Shown here in pieces: positions 10,501-17,860 of a stretch of 64,000 nt of DNA (positions within the stretch are counted from its first letter, which is position 1; each line of letters starts with the position of its first letter). Location: positions 1 through 64,000 of the forward strand of contig JAGLCR010000003.1 in assembly GCA_023146135.1 (NCBI GenBank), read 5' to 3'. The notes under the pieces were generated by a model that saw only the letters and a program-made list of their open reading frames with translations, was not told the origin of the DNA and made no database searches. A program made the translations under genes and the position numbers. This DNA comes from Bacteroidales bacterium. Its GTDB lineage: Bacteria > Bacteroidota > Bacteroidia > Bacteroidales > UBA1556.

Positions 10501-11644
10501 TATTGGTTTTCATGTCTGCTACATCTTTTATTAGTTTTATGGTAGCCGTTACATCACCTCCTTCTTTCATCACTTTAGCAAAATCCTGCTCTTCCTCTTG
10601 CTTATCTGTTCCTATTTTATACACATATATTAATCCATCAACACTGCTTCTTGTGGAAGCAAAACTTGCAAATCGACTAGATGTATCAGGGACATAGAAC
10701 AGATCGTTGAAAGGGGTATTTATTGGAAAATTCATATTTTCAGGTTTCATCCAACTAAAACTTCCTGAATTAAAGCTTGACTTAAAAATATCATATCCCC
10801 CCATACTATTGTGCCCTGTCGAACTAAAATACAAAGTGCTACCATCTTTTGTAATAAACGGATAGGCTTCATCGTAACTTGTATTTACTGCTGACGATAA
10901 TGGTTGAGGTTCAGACCAACCACCATCAGAAAGCTGATGTGCACGATAAATATCTTTCCCATTAACACCCTTGGATCCAAAACTTGAATAGTATATTATC
11001 CTGTTTTCAGGAATATAAAAAGCTGTAAAATCTTTATTATGCTTCTTATCATACCTAGTAATGAGGTTTTCAGGCTTCATAATAACCACTCCTCCAGAAC
11101 TTTTCATATTATATGTACGATAAAAAGCACTTTCTTTTACTTCAACCTTATTAATAACATATAATAAACGAATGTTTGATAATAGGCTCAGTCCATTATT
11201 GCATTCTTGAATACGCCTGTCAATATCAAACTTGGCAACAGTTTTACTTTTTGCAAGTGTTTTGTATTTTTGATAAGCTACTTTTGCTTCACTAAATCGA
11301 TAATTTTGATGGTATGCACGCCCTAGATAATAAAATACACGTATATCCATCTCTGGATCATTGGCTGCTACTTCGATATATCTTATGGGCTTTTCCTTAT
11401 CCTTTTTATCACTAAACATCATACAAACGCCAAAGCGATAGCTATATAAAGTGTTTTCACGATGATTACTTAATAAGGTTTGATAGTATTCGTATGCTTG
11501 ACGGTATAGCTCCTTTTTAAACAAAGCATCGGCTTTATTTGCCATTGCTTCTTCATCTTTAAATCCTTCTTGTGCCGCTACAACTACTGTAAGCAGAAAA
11601 AAAAGTAAAAGGAAGACTGCTCTTATAAAACTATTAACCCTCAT
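4544..11644 (-). CDS. giant TPR - PD40 propeller - coiled coil - 4x SPOR envelope protein
   Basis: This is a 2366-residue exported protein. Residues 1-25 are a signal peptide ending VVVAAQ. Residues about 30-155 contain TPR-like helical repeats (KELYRQAYEYYQTLL, RVFYYLGRAYHQNYRFSEAKVAY). Residues about 215-345 hold PD40/WD40-like propeller blades, seen as SYDEAYPFITKDGSTLYFSS and MGGYDIFKSS. Residues about 420-1650 are almost continuous Glu/Lys/Asn/Gln-rich coiled coil. A low-complexity zone with a 111-bp tandem repeat follows. Four SPOR-like modules start near residues 1863, 2033, 2152 and 2274, each with an FKVQ- or YSVQ-type strand, an ARDxI-type helix and an AF[IV]V strand. The N-terminal half resembles T9SS PorE and other TPR-PD40-OmpA proteins, but SPOR replaces OmpA as the presumed peptidoglycan binder. 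A periplasmic scaffold linking envelope layers or the division site is inferred; no function is proven. Confidence 0.8.
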   Translation of the reverse strand: MRVNSFIRAVFLLLFFLLTVVVAAQEGFKDEEAMANKADALFKKELYRQAYEYYQTLLSNHRENTLYSYRFGVCMMFSDKKDKEKPIRYIEVAANDPEMDIRVFYYLGRAYHQNYRFSEAKVAYQKYKTLAKSKTVAKFDIDRRIQECNNGLSLLSNIRLLYVINKVEVKESAFYRTYNMKSSGGVVIMKPENLITRYDKKHNKDFTAFYIPENRIIYYSSFGSKGVNGKDIYRAHQLSDGGWSEPQPLSSAVNTSYDEAYPFITKDGSTLYFSSTGHNSMGGYDIFKSSFNSGSFSWMKPENMNFPINTPFNDLFYVPDTSSRFASFASTRSSVDGLIYVYKIGTDKQEEEQDFAKVMKEGGDVTATIKLIKDVADMKTNIDIDDYKQKIKSITDTTTISKVIPSDSISDLAIKPADLSKPIVNLSESEAVDSAFSTYRELQYRVVGLKKQQKSIRRVYKKNKNLSEQILANQGREGEKEAAKYQEAANVANKIDVELSQEIASTEWAANKVIELASNMQYYQSNGKKDSVLSIHNQIITLSAGINYEENYSEKLLINQSDLVNNQREKASKFYELSNSYDREIEDLKAERDEYIAEESNTFDQAEKNDYRELISEMDTAITKKESTRDEYITKWKQERELADNLSEQATYTEKALSQYQDETKNIDYNNNSYINAGEVETVNATIVAIQTNSEKELIDVSKDLEPVIANNEIITEDDKKDIVTGNENIASNENVNSDTISQPRDKDINYLEQAESISLLSDIDKNIEKYKEIELEYNNRARVAKKIADKKYAEYQESDKSIEANYANLMLDDKISSENRVKKLQELKKDLVETNNLKKEAAAAYSISQVYEVKSNASKQFIEKSLNQKQKSIALIEEGKYNDAQEIAYEISNYPITISDENIIQANEESLEKLVVEENKLKYRQDSLKMVLADLEEEQRLNEEQTEAYITVTEKLTQQNEKLDKISLELDVVTSNKGILEQVNRTQKQVIASTDSDTEQNDGASLQNVPEEMRSKDNLVSTFSVQKLDQQLESIDETIAETQLKEEQKQELEYASMDVLEIPEYANEDQNSIANKVVKPRVEAIKLVETQNAKLDKMITLSLMSAIENNEKIKKKNDELQQAYSIIDTTISRDEQLNKIARVVELENEQLELNKKQEAAIQYTNILKKEKKENLNHIVILTEEVVKSKSYIARKQLDSVEFINNQNLLLTAISSDRGDYLDNHLKVYQDENKVLDLEITKLEQLPDSDINTERKIDSLNTLKIENLSIVAMVEKQANYINEKQQITKVDSSMVARSMVVPIIAINNDIFNPNYLEKNSIIDNIDFPRTKDNTLDSSNIEQKIAEVDAVVITANRISRNEIVYIKQNLIINEISTINDEIEVLTKMQNESFDEEEVSSIDGVITSLMMDTDVLKEELKRYDKKIAKIESKNIDVNFDANLLDVKQVLVDLEIMKDSLLSSSQQLRIDAEVLEGKAKRSKISEAEKNEKIAFELGLDAVDIIAKRNNRAYHENNISIAKLSSSDANGFDIPEARAFTEAAHHDKNAAFERREMIALGGFTDEEVVELTKEAEDFENQSIINQKKALAIYENHDFIVQNSDSIVRTAEEIPFDDEDDIRKEQAQELAANENNKSNVTILAPVINSSAKDSTDITESISDTTSAMDIAMQEKADQPNQIDIDDNGKIETVNNANKIVVVPVLTPSQIDSVENASAQQDLASQQDLGINNTNEIVVVPILTPSQMDSVENTSAQQDLASQQDLGINNTNEIVVVPILTPSQMDSIDVANNETNTVVEQGSGNNTNAENLALETQNLTPKEEDADISKIVVSSEVVEGSYGINTENNVVISNNEDAIPDNSELLPIGLVFKVQMAAFKRKVPKSTFKGISPVAAERIPNSSYIRYVGGVFPNYNYAKPARDIIRSKGFKDAFIVAYFDGKRISIAQARKLIASGKAYTSNGLVQFAIKNNTNYYVLSRASQSIASNEKSVNGIPSIDEMDNNSMAIDKSVSSKGMGINYEADINTNSIIPESNKMNGLVFKVQINALKQDVSLDYFKGISPIWKEKRPGSDLNYYIAGAFPNYVAAAEARDHIHTIGYPGAFIVVYFNGQRVSTEDANQLIKEDKAFTTASLAKYAQENNTEYYALASSKNTVLTIYYSVQIGVFGGPRSANRLFNLDDLYFNRTNSGYYRYFSGKYTNENTAKQARDQIRNIGVKDAFVVVFKNGKQVSLTSARRTEMDAKSNNITISRNGAASKIKSNTNNTDQANNVQVKAAQSEQGISFKVQLGAYKGTRNSSQLQLINSMSENGISSYTTASGLTIYFTNSYKSYQEAKSARTRIVGAGYTDVFVVAMQNGAKISVRKALDLLKQ
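6302..6584 (-). repeat. 111-bp in-frame tandem repeat inside the giant protein gene
   Basis: Near-identical units start at 6302, 6413 and 6524 (plus-strand coordinates), exactly 111 bases (37 codons) apart; the third copy is partial and more diverged. The encoded unit contains EIVVVPILTPSQMDSVEN followed by SAQQDLASQQDLGINNTN. The copies differ at only a few bases, pointing to recent duplication. Confidence 0.9.
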
Positions 11645-11708
11645 TAATCTATATTATATGTATTAAACAGCTAATCTAGTTTATACTTAAAATAACTTAT
11701 TAAGTTAC

Positions 11709-11742
11709 CAAAAAAACCTCCATTTTTTATATAAAATAGAGG
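11709..11742 (-). terminator. rho-independent terminator of fabI
   Basis: On the minus strand, CCTCTATTTT pairs with AAAATGGAGG (one T-G wobble) around a short AT loop, followed by a run of T. It separates fabI from the giant protein gene. Confidence 0.8.
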
Positions 11743-11766
11743 CTTTTCTTTATATTTTCATAATGA

Positions 11767-12624
11767 CTAATCATCAATATCTAATGTGCCATCTTTCAAT
11801 GCCGCCTCAATACTTTTATTATACATTTGCATAGCTCTGTAACTCATACCCATACTAGAAAAACCACCATCATGAAAAAGATTTTGCATGGTTACTTTCT
11901 TAGTTAAATCTGAAAACATTACCACACAATAGTCTGCACATTCATCAGCACTTGCATTTCCTAGTGGCGACATACGCTCAGTAAAATCAATTAAGTTATC
12001 AATTCCCTTAACTCCTTTACCAGCTGTAGTAATAGTTGGTGATTGAGAGATTGTATTTACACGTATTTTTTTATCACGTCCATAAATGTATCCAAAACTA
12101 CGAGCTATTGACTCCAACATAGCCTTTGCATCGGCCATATCATTATAACGGAATAAAGTGCGTTGGGCTGCAACATAAGATAGTGCAACTACTGATCCCC
12201 AATTATTTATAGCATCAAGCTTACGTGCTACTTGTAAAACCTTATGAAACGACATTGCTGAAACATCAAGCGTTTTATGATAAAAATCGTAATTCAAATC
12301 ATCGTAAGCACGATCTTTTCTCACATTCATCGACATTCCAATGGAGTGAAGAATAAAATCCAACTTGCCACCCAAGGCCTCCATGGACTCCTTAATGACA
12401 CGTTCAATATCTTCAACACTAGTAGCATCAGCCATTATAATTTTTGAACCTGTTTTTTCAGCCAAATCATTAATTTCACCAAATCTTAATGCTAAAGGTG
12501 TATTTGACAAGGTAAATTTTGCACCTTCCTCAAATGCATGCTCTGCAACTTTCCATGCTATAGAATCATGGTCTAGTGCACCAAATATAATCCCTCTTTT
12601 TCCTTTTAATAAATTGTATGCCAT
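11767..12624 (-). CDS. fabI: enoyl-[acyl-carrier-protein] reductase FabI
   Basis: This 285-residue NADH-dependent reductase performs the last step of each fatty-acid elongation cycle in the cytoplasm. It is a short-chain dehydrogenase of the FabI branch: GIIFGALDHDSIAWKVAEH is the FabI form of the nucleotide-binding loop, and the catalytic set is Tyr150, Tyr160 and Lys167 in SYVAAQRTLFRYNDMADAKAML. FabI normally spaces the catalytic Tyr and Lys by seven positions, as here. The C-terminus runs about 20 residues past the usual end with a DGTLDIDD tail, common in this phylum. It has its own -7 element and terminator. Confidence 0.95.
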   Translation of the reverse strand: MAYNLLKGKRGIIFGALDHDSIAWKVAEHAFEEGAKFTLSNTPLALRFGEINDLAEKTGSKIIMADATSVEDIERVIKESMEALGGKLDFILHSIGMSMNVRKDRAYDDLNYDFYHKTLDVSAMSFHKVLQVARKLDAINNWGSVVALSYVAAQRTLFRYNDMADAKAMLESIARSFGYIYGRDKKIRVNTISQSPTITTAGKGVKGIDNLIDFTERMSPLGNASADECADYCVVMFSDLTKKVTMQNLFHDGGFSSMGMSYRAMQMYNKSIEAALKDGTLDIDD

Positions 12625-12680
12625 ACTATTATCGTGTTAATTAAATTCTAGACTTTTTACTTGTAAATGTTGCTAATCTG

Positions 12681-12688
12681 CAAATATA
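12681..12688 (-). promoter_or_regulatory. -7 promoter element of fabI
   Basis: The minus strand reads TATATTTG, 57 bases upstream of the fabI start; the -33 element is not clear. Confidence 0.45.
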
Positions 12689-12733
12689 TCAATATTTATT
12701 ATACATATTGCTTAATAATTACTACTATAACAG

Positions 12734-14386
12734 TTAATTCATTAACTCACGTGCAGTTGCAGTAGCAGCTTTTGATTTCTTATTTCCACTAATCATTATA
12801 CTTAGCTCCTCAACACGTTCATCATTATTCAATAAACGAATTGATGAATAAGTACGCTGATTCAATTCTTTTTTGAAAACTTTATAATGTGACTTTGCTT
12901 TACCGGCAATTTGTGGTAAGTGAGTAATAGCAATAATTTGCATTTTTTTGCCCATCAGCTTCATCATATCTCCTACTTTATTAGCAATATCACCTGAAAC
13001 ACCTGTATCTATTTCATCAAAAATAATAGTAGAAAGTAATTTTTTTGAAGTTAAAACATATTTTAAGGTAAGCATAAGTCGTGATAATTCACCACCAGAG
13101 GCAATCTTTGATATGGCTCCAACTTCAATACCTTTATTAGCCGAAAATAGAAAATTAACACTATCTATACCTGTGTTTGTTAATTTGTTCTGCTTATCCA
13201 AATCAATCACAAATCTTGCTGAATTCATTCCTAAACTAGACAAATTATTCTCAACTTGCTTTTGCACATCATTAATCACTTGCCATCTTAATTCATGTAT
13301 TTCATCAGCTTGAATTATCAATTTATCGAAAATAATAGCTATTTTTTTATGTATATGAGATTTGTCTTCTTCAATTTGGCTAAAGGATAGCAATTGATTT
13401 TCAATATGATCTTTCAATGAAATTAACTCTATATCAGATTTTTTAATATGTTTTTGTTGTAGCCGGTTAAGCAAATCAATTCTATTTCCTAATTCATCCA
13501 ACCTAAGGGGATCAAACTCAACATTATTCTTAATTGAATCTACCTCCTGAGCTATATCTTGAAGTTCAATATAAACCTCATTTAATCTAGTAAATAGCTG
13601 TTTATAATTATCATTATATAAAGATATCGTCTGTAAGCTATTTAAGGAGGATGAAACTTTTTCTAAACTTCCATCATCTTCCGACTGTAGCAGACTATCA
13701 ACTTCATACAAGCATTTTTTTATCTCTTCAGCATGATTTAACAATTCAAGCTCCTCCTCTATACGAATTTGTTCGCCTGGTATCAAGTTTGCTTGCTCCA
13801 GTTCATTAAATTGAAATTGCAAAAAATCTTGTTCAATCTTCGCTTTTCGTTCGCGATCTTCAATAGATATTAGTTTCCTATTCAATGAATTATATTCAGT
13901 ATACAATTTCTGGTACTTAACAAGATTTTCAGATACTCCTGCAAAATCATCTAATAGTCTTAACTGACTGCTAGTATCATTTAAGCTAAAGGTTTGAAAC
14001 TGCGAATTTACATCAATCAGCAATCCACTTAATTCACGCAAAACAGGTAGCTTAACAGGAGTATCATTTACAAATGCTCGTGATTTTCCTTGTGGATTAA
14101 TTTGACGTCTAATAAGGAGTATATCTTCTTTATCTATTTCATTTGACTTCAAGAAAGCCTTTATCTGTTCATTTTGAAAATCAAAAATTGCTTCCACAAC
14201 ACATTTTTCATCTTTTGCATTGAGTACATTAACATCAGCCCTATTCCCAAGAATTAACCCAAGCGCTCCAATAATTATTGACTTTCCTGCCCCTGTTTCA
14301 CCAGTAATAATATTCAAACCATCACTAAAGGAAAGCTCAAGCTCCTTTATCAATGCATAATTTTGGATGGTTAGTTTTTTAAGCAT
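12734..14386 (-). CDS. recN: DNA repair protein RecN
   Basis: This 550-residue SMC-like ATPase acts in recombinational repair of double-strand breaks. The N-terminal GETGAGKS (about residues 31-38) is Walker A. A central coiled coil with a long helical arm fills about residues 160-380. IASGGELSRLMLTLKYVL is the ABC signature, IIFDEIDTGVSG is Walker B, and AITHLPQIAGKAKSHYKV is the RecN His-switch region. The frame runs 12 codons further upstream to 14422, but a -7 promoter element at 14404-14411 lies inside that extension, so the start at 14386 (MLKKLTIQNYALI) is chosen. Confidence 0.95.
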   Translation of the reverse strand: MLKKLTIQNYALIKELELSFSDGLNIITGETGAGKSIIIGALGLILGNRADVNVLNAKDEKCVVEAIFDFQNEQIKAFLKSNEIDKEDILLIRRQINPQGKSRAFVNDTPVKLPVLRELSGLLIDVNSQFQTFSLNDTSSQLRLLDDFAGVSENLVKYQKLYTEYNSLNRKLISIEDRERKAKIEQDFLQFQFNELEQANLIPGEQIRIEEELELLNHAEEIKKCLYEVDSLLQSEDDGSLEKVSSSLNSLQTISLYNDNYKQLFTRLNEVYIELQDIAQEVDSIKNNVEFDPLRLDELGNRIDLLNRLQQKHIKKSDIELISLKDHIENQLLSFSQIEEDKSHIHKKIAIIFDKLIIQADEIHELRWQVINDVQKQVENNLSSLGMNSARFVIDLDKQNKLTNTGIDSVNFLFSANKGIEVGAISKIASGGELSRLMLTLKYVLTSKKLLSTIIFDEIDTGVSGDIANKVGDMMKLMGKKMQIIAITHLPQIAGKAKSHYKVFKKELNQRTYSSIRLLNNDERVEELSIMISGNKKSKAATATARELMN

Positions 14387-14403
14387 AATTTGATAATTTA
14401 GAA

Positions 14404-14411
14404 CAAAAGTA
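14404..14411 (-). promoter_or_regulatory. -7 promoter element of recN
   Basis: The minus strand reads TACTTTTG. Transcription would begin near 14397, just before the ATG at 14386, and this supports the shorter recN start. Confidence 0.5.
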
Positions 14412-14547
14412 ATTAAAAACACTTCTAAAAAAGATAAAACTAATTAACAAAGAACTAAACTATCCCCATAACAAAGGCTTCTATATTTCTCATTTAGAAG
14501 CTATATCAATTTTATTTGATATTCATTTAAAAAAAGAGAATAAAATG

Positions 14548-14578
14548 CTTGACATGGCTCAAAAAATCCTTATATTTG
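14548..14578 (+). promoter_or_regulatory. promoter of the zapA operon
   Basis: CTTG (14548-14551), a 19-base spacer and TATATTTG (14571-14578) give a near-consensus Bacteroidota promoter, 24 bases before the first ATG of the operon. Confidence 0.6.
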
Positions 14579-14602
14579 CAATGAAATCGAATTTGAGAGC
14601 AA

Positions 14603-14890
14603 ATGAGCGAACTTGGAAAATTAGTTGATCTAATCGAAGTAAGGAGTAGAAAACTAGTAAATCGTAAACAAGGGCTCGAGGATGAGAATTCAAAGCTTAA
14701 ATCTCAACTTGCAATAATGCAAATTGAGATTGAGAATCAACATAAGGTAATTAACGAATTAAAAGACAAATACCAAGTTCTTAGGATAGCTAAAACTATT
14801 GAAAGTGAGGGCGAAAGCAAAGAATCAATAAAGGAACTTAATTTTTATATTAAGGAAATTGATCGATGCATCGCTTTAATGAACAGTTAA
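14603..14890 (+). CDS. small coiled-coil protein upstream of zapA (ZapB-like by position)
   Basis: This is a 95-residue, fully soluble, highly charged protein. Residues about 5-65 form a heptad-rich coiled coil (LVDLIEVRSRKLVNRKQ, ENSKLKSQLAIMQIEIEN), followed by a short C-terminal helix (ESIKELNFYIKEIDRCIALM). It is 13 bases upstream of zapA behind a shared promoter. Small coiled-coil proteins are regularly paired with zapA in Bacteroidota, and a ZapB-like divisome role is inferred from that and from its shape. Sequence alone does not prove homology to ZapB. Confidence 0.75.
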   Translation: MSELGKLVDLIEVRSRKLVNRKQGLEDENSKLKSQLAIMQIEIENQHKVINELKDKYQVLRIAKTIESEGESKESIKELNFYIKEIDRCIALMNS

Positions 14891-14903
14891 TAAAAGAACT
14901 CTG

Positions 14904-15182
14904 ATGGAAGAATTTGCAATTTCGGTAAATATAGCAGGGCGAAACTACAGGTTATACGTTGAAGCAAAAGACGAAGAAAATGTAAGAAAAGCAGCTGTAT
15001 TGATTAATGATAAAGTAAATGAATTTGCTGGTAATTATGCATTCAAGGATAAACAAGATTTGTTGGCCATGACTGCTTTAATGAATACGAGCGAATTACT
15101 ACAATCGAAAACACAAAGTGAAACAGTAAGTAAAACTGTTTTCGATAAATTAAAAGAAGTTGAAGTATTACTCTCAGAGTAA
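14904..15182 (+). CDS. zapA: cell division protein ZapA
   Basis: This 92-residue cytoplasmic protein binds FtsZ and bundles its protofilaments at the division ring. ISVNIAGRNYRLYVEAKDEENVRKAAVLINDKV is the ZapA globular head with the beta-strand pair and following helix. DKQDLLAMTALMNTSELLQ starts the C-terminal coiled coil used for tetramer formation. The gene follows the coiled-coil protein by 13 bases and is followed by the 6S-like RNA and rny, a conserved order in this phylum. Confidence 0.9.
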   Translation: MEEFAISVNIAGRNYRLYVEAKDEENVRKAAVLINDKVNEFAGNYAFKDKQDLLAMTALMNTSELLQSKTQSETVSKTVFDKLKEVEVLLSE

Positions 15183-15199
15183 AATACGTTCTTATAAAT

Positions 15200-15400
15200 A
15201 TTGACCCGATCTGTTTTGATTTTGTATATGAAACTCAACAGATAATTAATTAGGGACAAAGCTCTTAAAGAGTTTTAGAACAGGCCTCATCCGTCTTTGA
15301 CGGAATCAACTTAGGTTGGTCAGTGGACTTTCGACGATTCAGGCATCCCTACCCATGTCATAATTGGGGTTTTAATACTTCAAAATGGTCGGGTTTTTAT
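15200..15400 (+). ncRNA. 6S-like RNA (6S-Flavo type)
   Basis: A gene-sized non-coding interval between zapA and rny folds as a long closed structure. ACCCGA (15205-15210) pairs with TCGGGT (15389-15394). TTTTGA (15215-15220) pairs with TCAAAA (15380-15385). TAGGGA (15251-15256) pairs with TCCCTA (15346-15351). Inside are small hairpins CCGTC-TTT-GACGG (15291-15303) and CTCT-TAA-AGAG (15262-15272). A T-run follows the 3' arm and would end transcription. 6S RNA binds RNA polymerase holoenzyme and mimics an open promoter. It sits next to zapA in many bacteria, and a Bacteroidota version (6S-Flavo) is described. Ends are approximate. Confidence 0.8.
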
Positions 15401-15459
15401 TTATTCCTCCTCTTAATATTTTTTGACACTCTTATTACTTGGTTCAAACCAAACTAAAA

Positions 15460-17001
15460 ATGGATTATTTAATAATTGGAATTACAGGAATAATAGCTCT
15501 TTTGATAGGTGCGTTAGTCATGGCTATGATAGTCAAGAAACAAACTGCAAAAAAGGGAGCTAGTATTATCAGTGAGGCAAAAGCTGAAGCTGAGGTTATA
15601 AAAAAAGATAAAATCCTTGTAGCAAAGGAAGAAATATTAAAGCTTAAATCGAAACACGAAAGTTACGTTAACGACAAAAATTCTACTATGCAACGTGGTG
15701 AAAACCGTATAAAGCAGAAGGAAACTAGTCTTAACCAGAAATTTGAGGAGCTTAAGCGAAATCAACGCGATGTTAAAAATCAAAAAGACAGTTTACAGCA
15801 ACGTCTTGAACGATTAGAAAAGCGTGATGAGGAGCATAATAAAATGCATCGCCAGCAAGTGGAACAATTAGAAACAATATCTGGACTATCTGCTGACCAA
15901 GCTAAAGAACAGTTAGTTGAAGCTATAAAGAATGAAGCTAAGACTGACGCTATGGCATTTATCAACGATGCTATGGAAGAAGCTAAAGCTTCAGCAAATA
16001 TAGAAGCACGCAAAATTGTGGTTCAAACAATTCAGCGTACTGCAACAGAACATGCAATTGAAAATTCTGTATCGGTATTTAATATTGAAAATGACGAAAT
16101 TAAGGGTCGTATCATTGGCCGTGAGGGACGTAATATACGTGCTTTAGAAGCAGCTACTGGTATTGAAATAATTGTAGATGATACTCCGGAAGCAATCATA
16201 CTCTCTGGATTTGATCCAGTACGTCGTGAAATTGCTCGTTTGAGTTTACACAAATTAGTAAGCGATGGGCGTATTCACCCAGCCCGTATTGAAGAGGTAG
16301 TTACTAAAACAAAGAAGCAAATTGATCAAGAGATAATGGATATTGGTAAGCGTACTGCTATCGATTTAGGGATTCATGGTATGCACCCTGAAATTTTACG
16401 TATGGTTGGTCGCATGAAATACCGCTCGTCATATGGTCAAAACCTTTTACAACACTCACGTGAGGTAGCCAATTTATGTGCTACAATGGCTTCTGAATTG
16501 GGCTTAAATCCTAAACTAGCTAAAAGAGCTGGATTACTACATGATATTGGTAAAGTGCCAGATCATGAACCAGAAATGCCGCACGCAATATTTGGAATGA
16601 AGTTAGCCGAAAAATATAAAGAGCATCCTGAAGTATGTAATGCTATTGGTTCTCACCACGATGAAGTTGAGATGACTACTCTTTTGGCACCCATTACACA
16701 AGTTTGTGATGCTATTTCTGGCGCTCGTCCAGGTGCACGCCGTGAAGTTGCCGAAGCCTATATTAATCGATTAAAAGATTTGGAAAATCATGCATTGAAC
16801 TTCCCTGGTGTAATTAAAACTTATGCTATTCAAGCAGGTAGAGAATTACGTGTTATTGTTGGTGCTGACAAGGTTAGTGATGCTGATGCAAGTAAAATAT
16901 CGTTTGAGCTATCAAAGAAAATTCAGGAAGAAATGACTTATCCAGGACAAATTAAAATTACGGTAATTCGTGAAACTCGTTCTATTGCTTATGCTAAATA
17001 A
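15460..17001 (+). CDS. rny: ribonuclease Y
   Basis: This 513-residue membrane-anchored endoribonuclease starts mRNA decay. Residues about 3-25 are the N-terminal membrane helix ([20 protein letters not shown]). Residues about 35-200 are a charged coiled coil. The KH RNA-binding domain follows ([20 protein letters not shown]). The HD phosphohydrolase domain holds the metal-binding His-Asp pair in [12 protein letters not shown] and a later [12 protein letters not shown] seven codons upstream (15439) keeps the frame open, but the ATG at 15460 sits directly before the membrane helix and is preferred. The gene follows the 6S-like RNA and ends at a strong terminator. Confidence 0.95.
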   Translation: MDYLIIGITGIIALLIGALVMAMIVKKQTAKKGASIISEAKAEAEVIKKDKILVAKEEILKLKSKHESYVNDKNSTMQRGENRIKQKETSLNQKFEELKRNQRDVKNQKDSLQQRLERLEKRDEEHNKMHRQQVEQLETISGLSADQAKEQLVEAIKNEAKTDAMAFINDAMEEAKASANIEARKIVVQTIQRTATEHAIENSVSVFNIENDEIKGRIIGREGRNIRALEAATGIEIIVDDTPEAIILSGFDPVRREIARLSLHKLVSDGRIHPARIEEVVTKTKKQIDQEIMDIGKRTAIDLGIHGMHPEILRMVGRMKYRSSYGQNLLQHSREVANLCATMASELGLNPKLAKRAGLLHDIGKVPDHEPEMPHAIFGMKLAEKYKEHPEVCNAIGSHHDEVEMTTLLAPITQVCDAISGARPGARREVAEAYINRLKDLENHALNFPGVIKTYAIQAGRELRVIVGADKVSDADASKISFELSKKIQEEMTYPGQIKITVIRETRSIAYAK

Positions 17002-17016
17002 GTTATTTAAAACAAT

Positions 17017-17063
17017 AAAAAGAAAATCCCCAATGAAAACTATTCATTGGGGATTTTCTTTTT
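17017..17063. terminator. bidirectional terminator between rny and the HAD phosphatase
   Basis: Arms 17017-17037 and 17043-17063 are perfectly complementary over 21 bp with a 5-base loop. Both outer ends are A/T runs, so it works in either direction between two convergent genes. Confidence 0.92.
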
Positions 17064-17072
17064 AATCTTGTA

Positions 17073-17720
17073 CTACCCTAATAAATTAAATAATTCACTT
17101 GGATGATCAATAATAAAATTCGCTCCTGCTTCATTTAATTCTTTTACTGTTCTAAAACCCCAACTCACACCTATTGTGTCAACTCCAGCATTAACACCAG
17201 TACGGATATCCGTAGAAGTGTCACCCACAAAATAACAATCACTCTTTTCAAGGTCTAGAATTTCCAGTATTTCAAAAACTGCAACAGGTGAAGGTTTTGG
17301 AGCTACATTTTTTCTAGCCCCAAACACCACTTCAAAATTTATATTTGGAAAGAAATGCGATACCGTAGGCTTTGCAAATTCATCAAGCTTATTGGATAGA
17401 ATGGCAATTTTAACTTGATCTGCATTAAGCTTATTCAACATTTCTATAATTCCTTCATAGGGTTTAGTGCGCAATGTTTGTCGAGCTTCATACTCAATTA
17501 CAACTTCTCCTAAATAATGTTCATAATCTGATTGCGAGATATTCTTAGGAAAAGCCTTCTGTGCTAATACTCCTATCCCACTCCCAATAAAATATTTATA
17601 AGCTTGCAAATCGTGGGTTGGGAAATCATGTCTTTTTAACACAATATTCACCGACTCCATTATATCAGTAAGTGTATCTAGTAATGTTCCATCTAAATCG
17701 AAAATAATTGCTTTTTTCAT
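17073..17720 (-). CDS. HAD-superfamily phosphatase (phosphoglycolate phosphatase-like)
   Basis: This 215-residue cytoplasmic hydrolase has the four HAD motifs: IFDLDGTLLDT with nucleophile and acid/base Asp, IAILSNK as motif II, KPSPVAVFEIL with the motif III Lys, and YFVGDTSTDIRTGVNAG as motif IV. The helical cap after motif I and the KPxP form fit the Gph/PGPase group, but the substrate is not certain. The frame runs 39 codons further upstream, into an imperfect palindrome of repeat type (17760-17819); that extension is low in coding character, so the ATG at 17720 is used. It lies downstream of the aminotransferase gene in the same direction, with a 140-base gap. Confidence 0.85.
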   Translation of the reverse strand: MKKAIIFDLDGTLLDTLTDIMESVNIVLKRHDFPTHDLQAYKYFIGSGIGVLAQKAFPKNISQSDYEHYLGEVVIEYEARQTLRTKPYEGIIEMLNKLNADQVKIAILSNKLDEFAKPTVSHFFPNINFEVVFGARKNVAPKPSPVAVFEILEILDLEKSDCYFVGDTSTDIRTGVNAGVDTIGVSWGFRTVKELNEAGANFIIDHPSELFNLLG

Positions 17721-17759
17721 GGTGTTTACTTTTTTTTGAATAGGATAATATTTAAAAAG

Positions 17760-17819
17760 CCCGCAAATATGTAGATTTTCGCTGATTCTAAATCTGCGTT
17801 TAACTACGCTATTTGCGGG
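17760..17819. repeat. REP-like imperfect palindrome
   Basis: CCCGCAAATA (17760-17769) pairs with TATTTGCGGG (17810-17819). Inside, GTAG pairs with CTAC and AGATTT with AAATCT, giving a long hairpin of about 60 bases. The words CGCAGATTT and TCAGCG (minus strand) recur in the intergenic space at 55050-55200, suggesting a dispersed family. Confidence 0.6.
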
Positions 17820-17860
17820 AATTAAATACTTTCGCATGCATTTAAGCTGCTGAAAATAGT

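Noticed and set aside
4544-11644. Calling the giant protein PorE
   Set aside because: The N-terminal plan is similar, but it has no OmpA-type C-terminus, is several times longer and ends in SPOR-like modules.
14387-14422. N-terminal extension of recN
   Set aside because: The -7 promoter element lies inside it and the conserved RecN start is at 14386.
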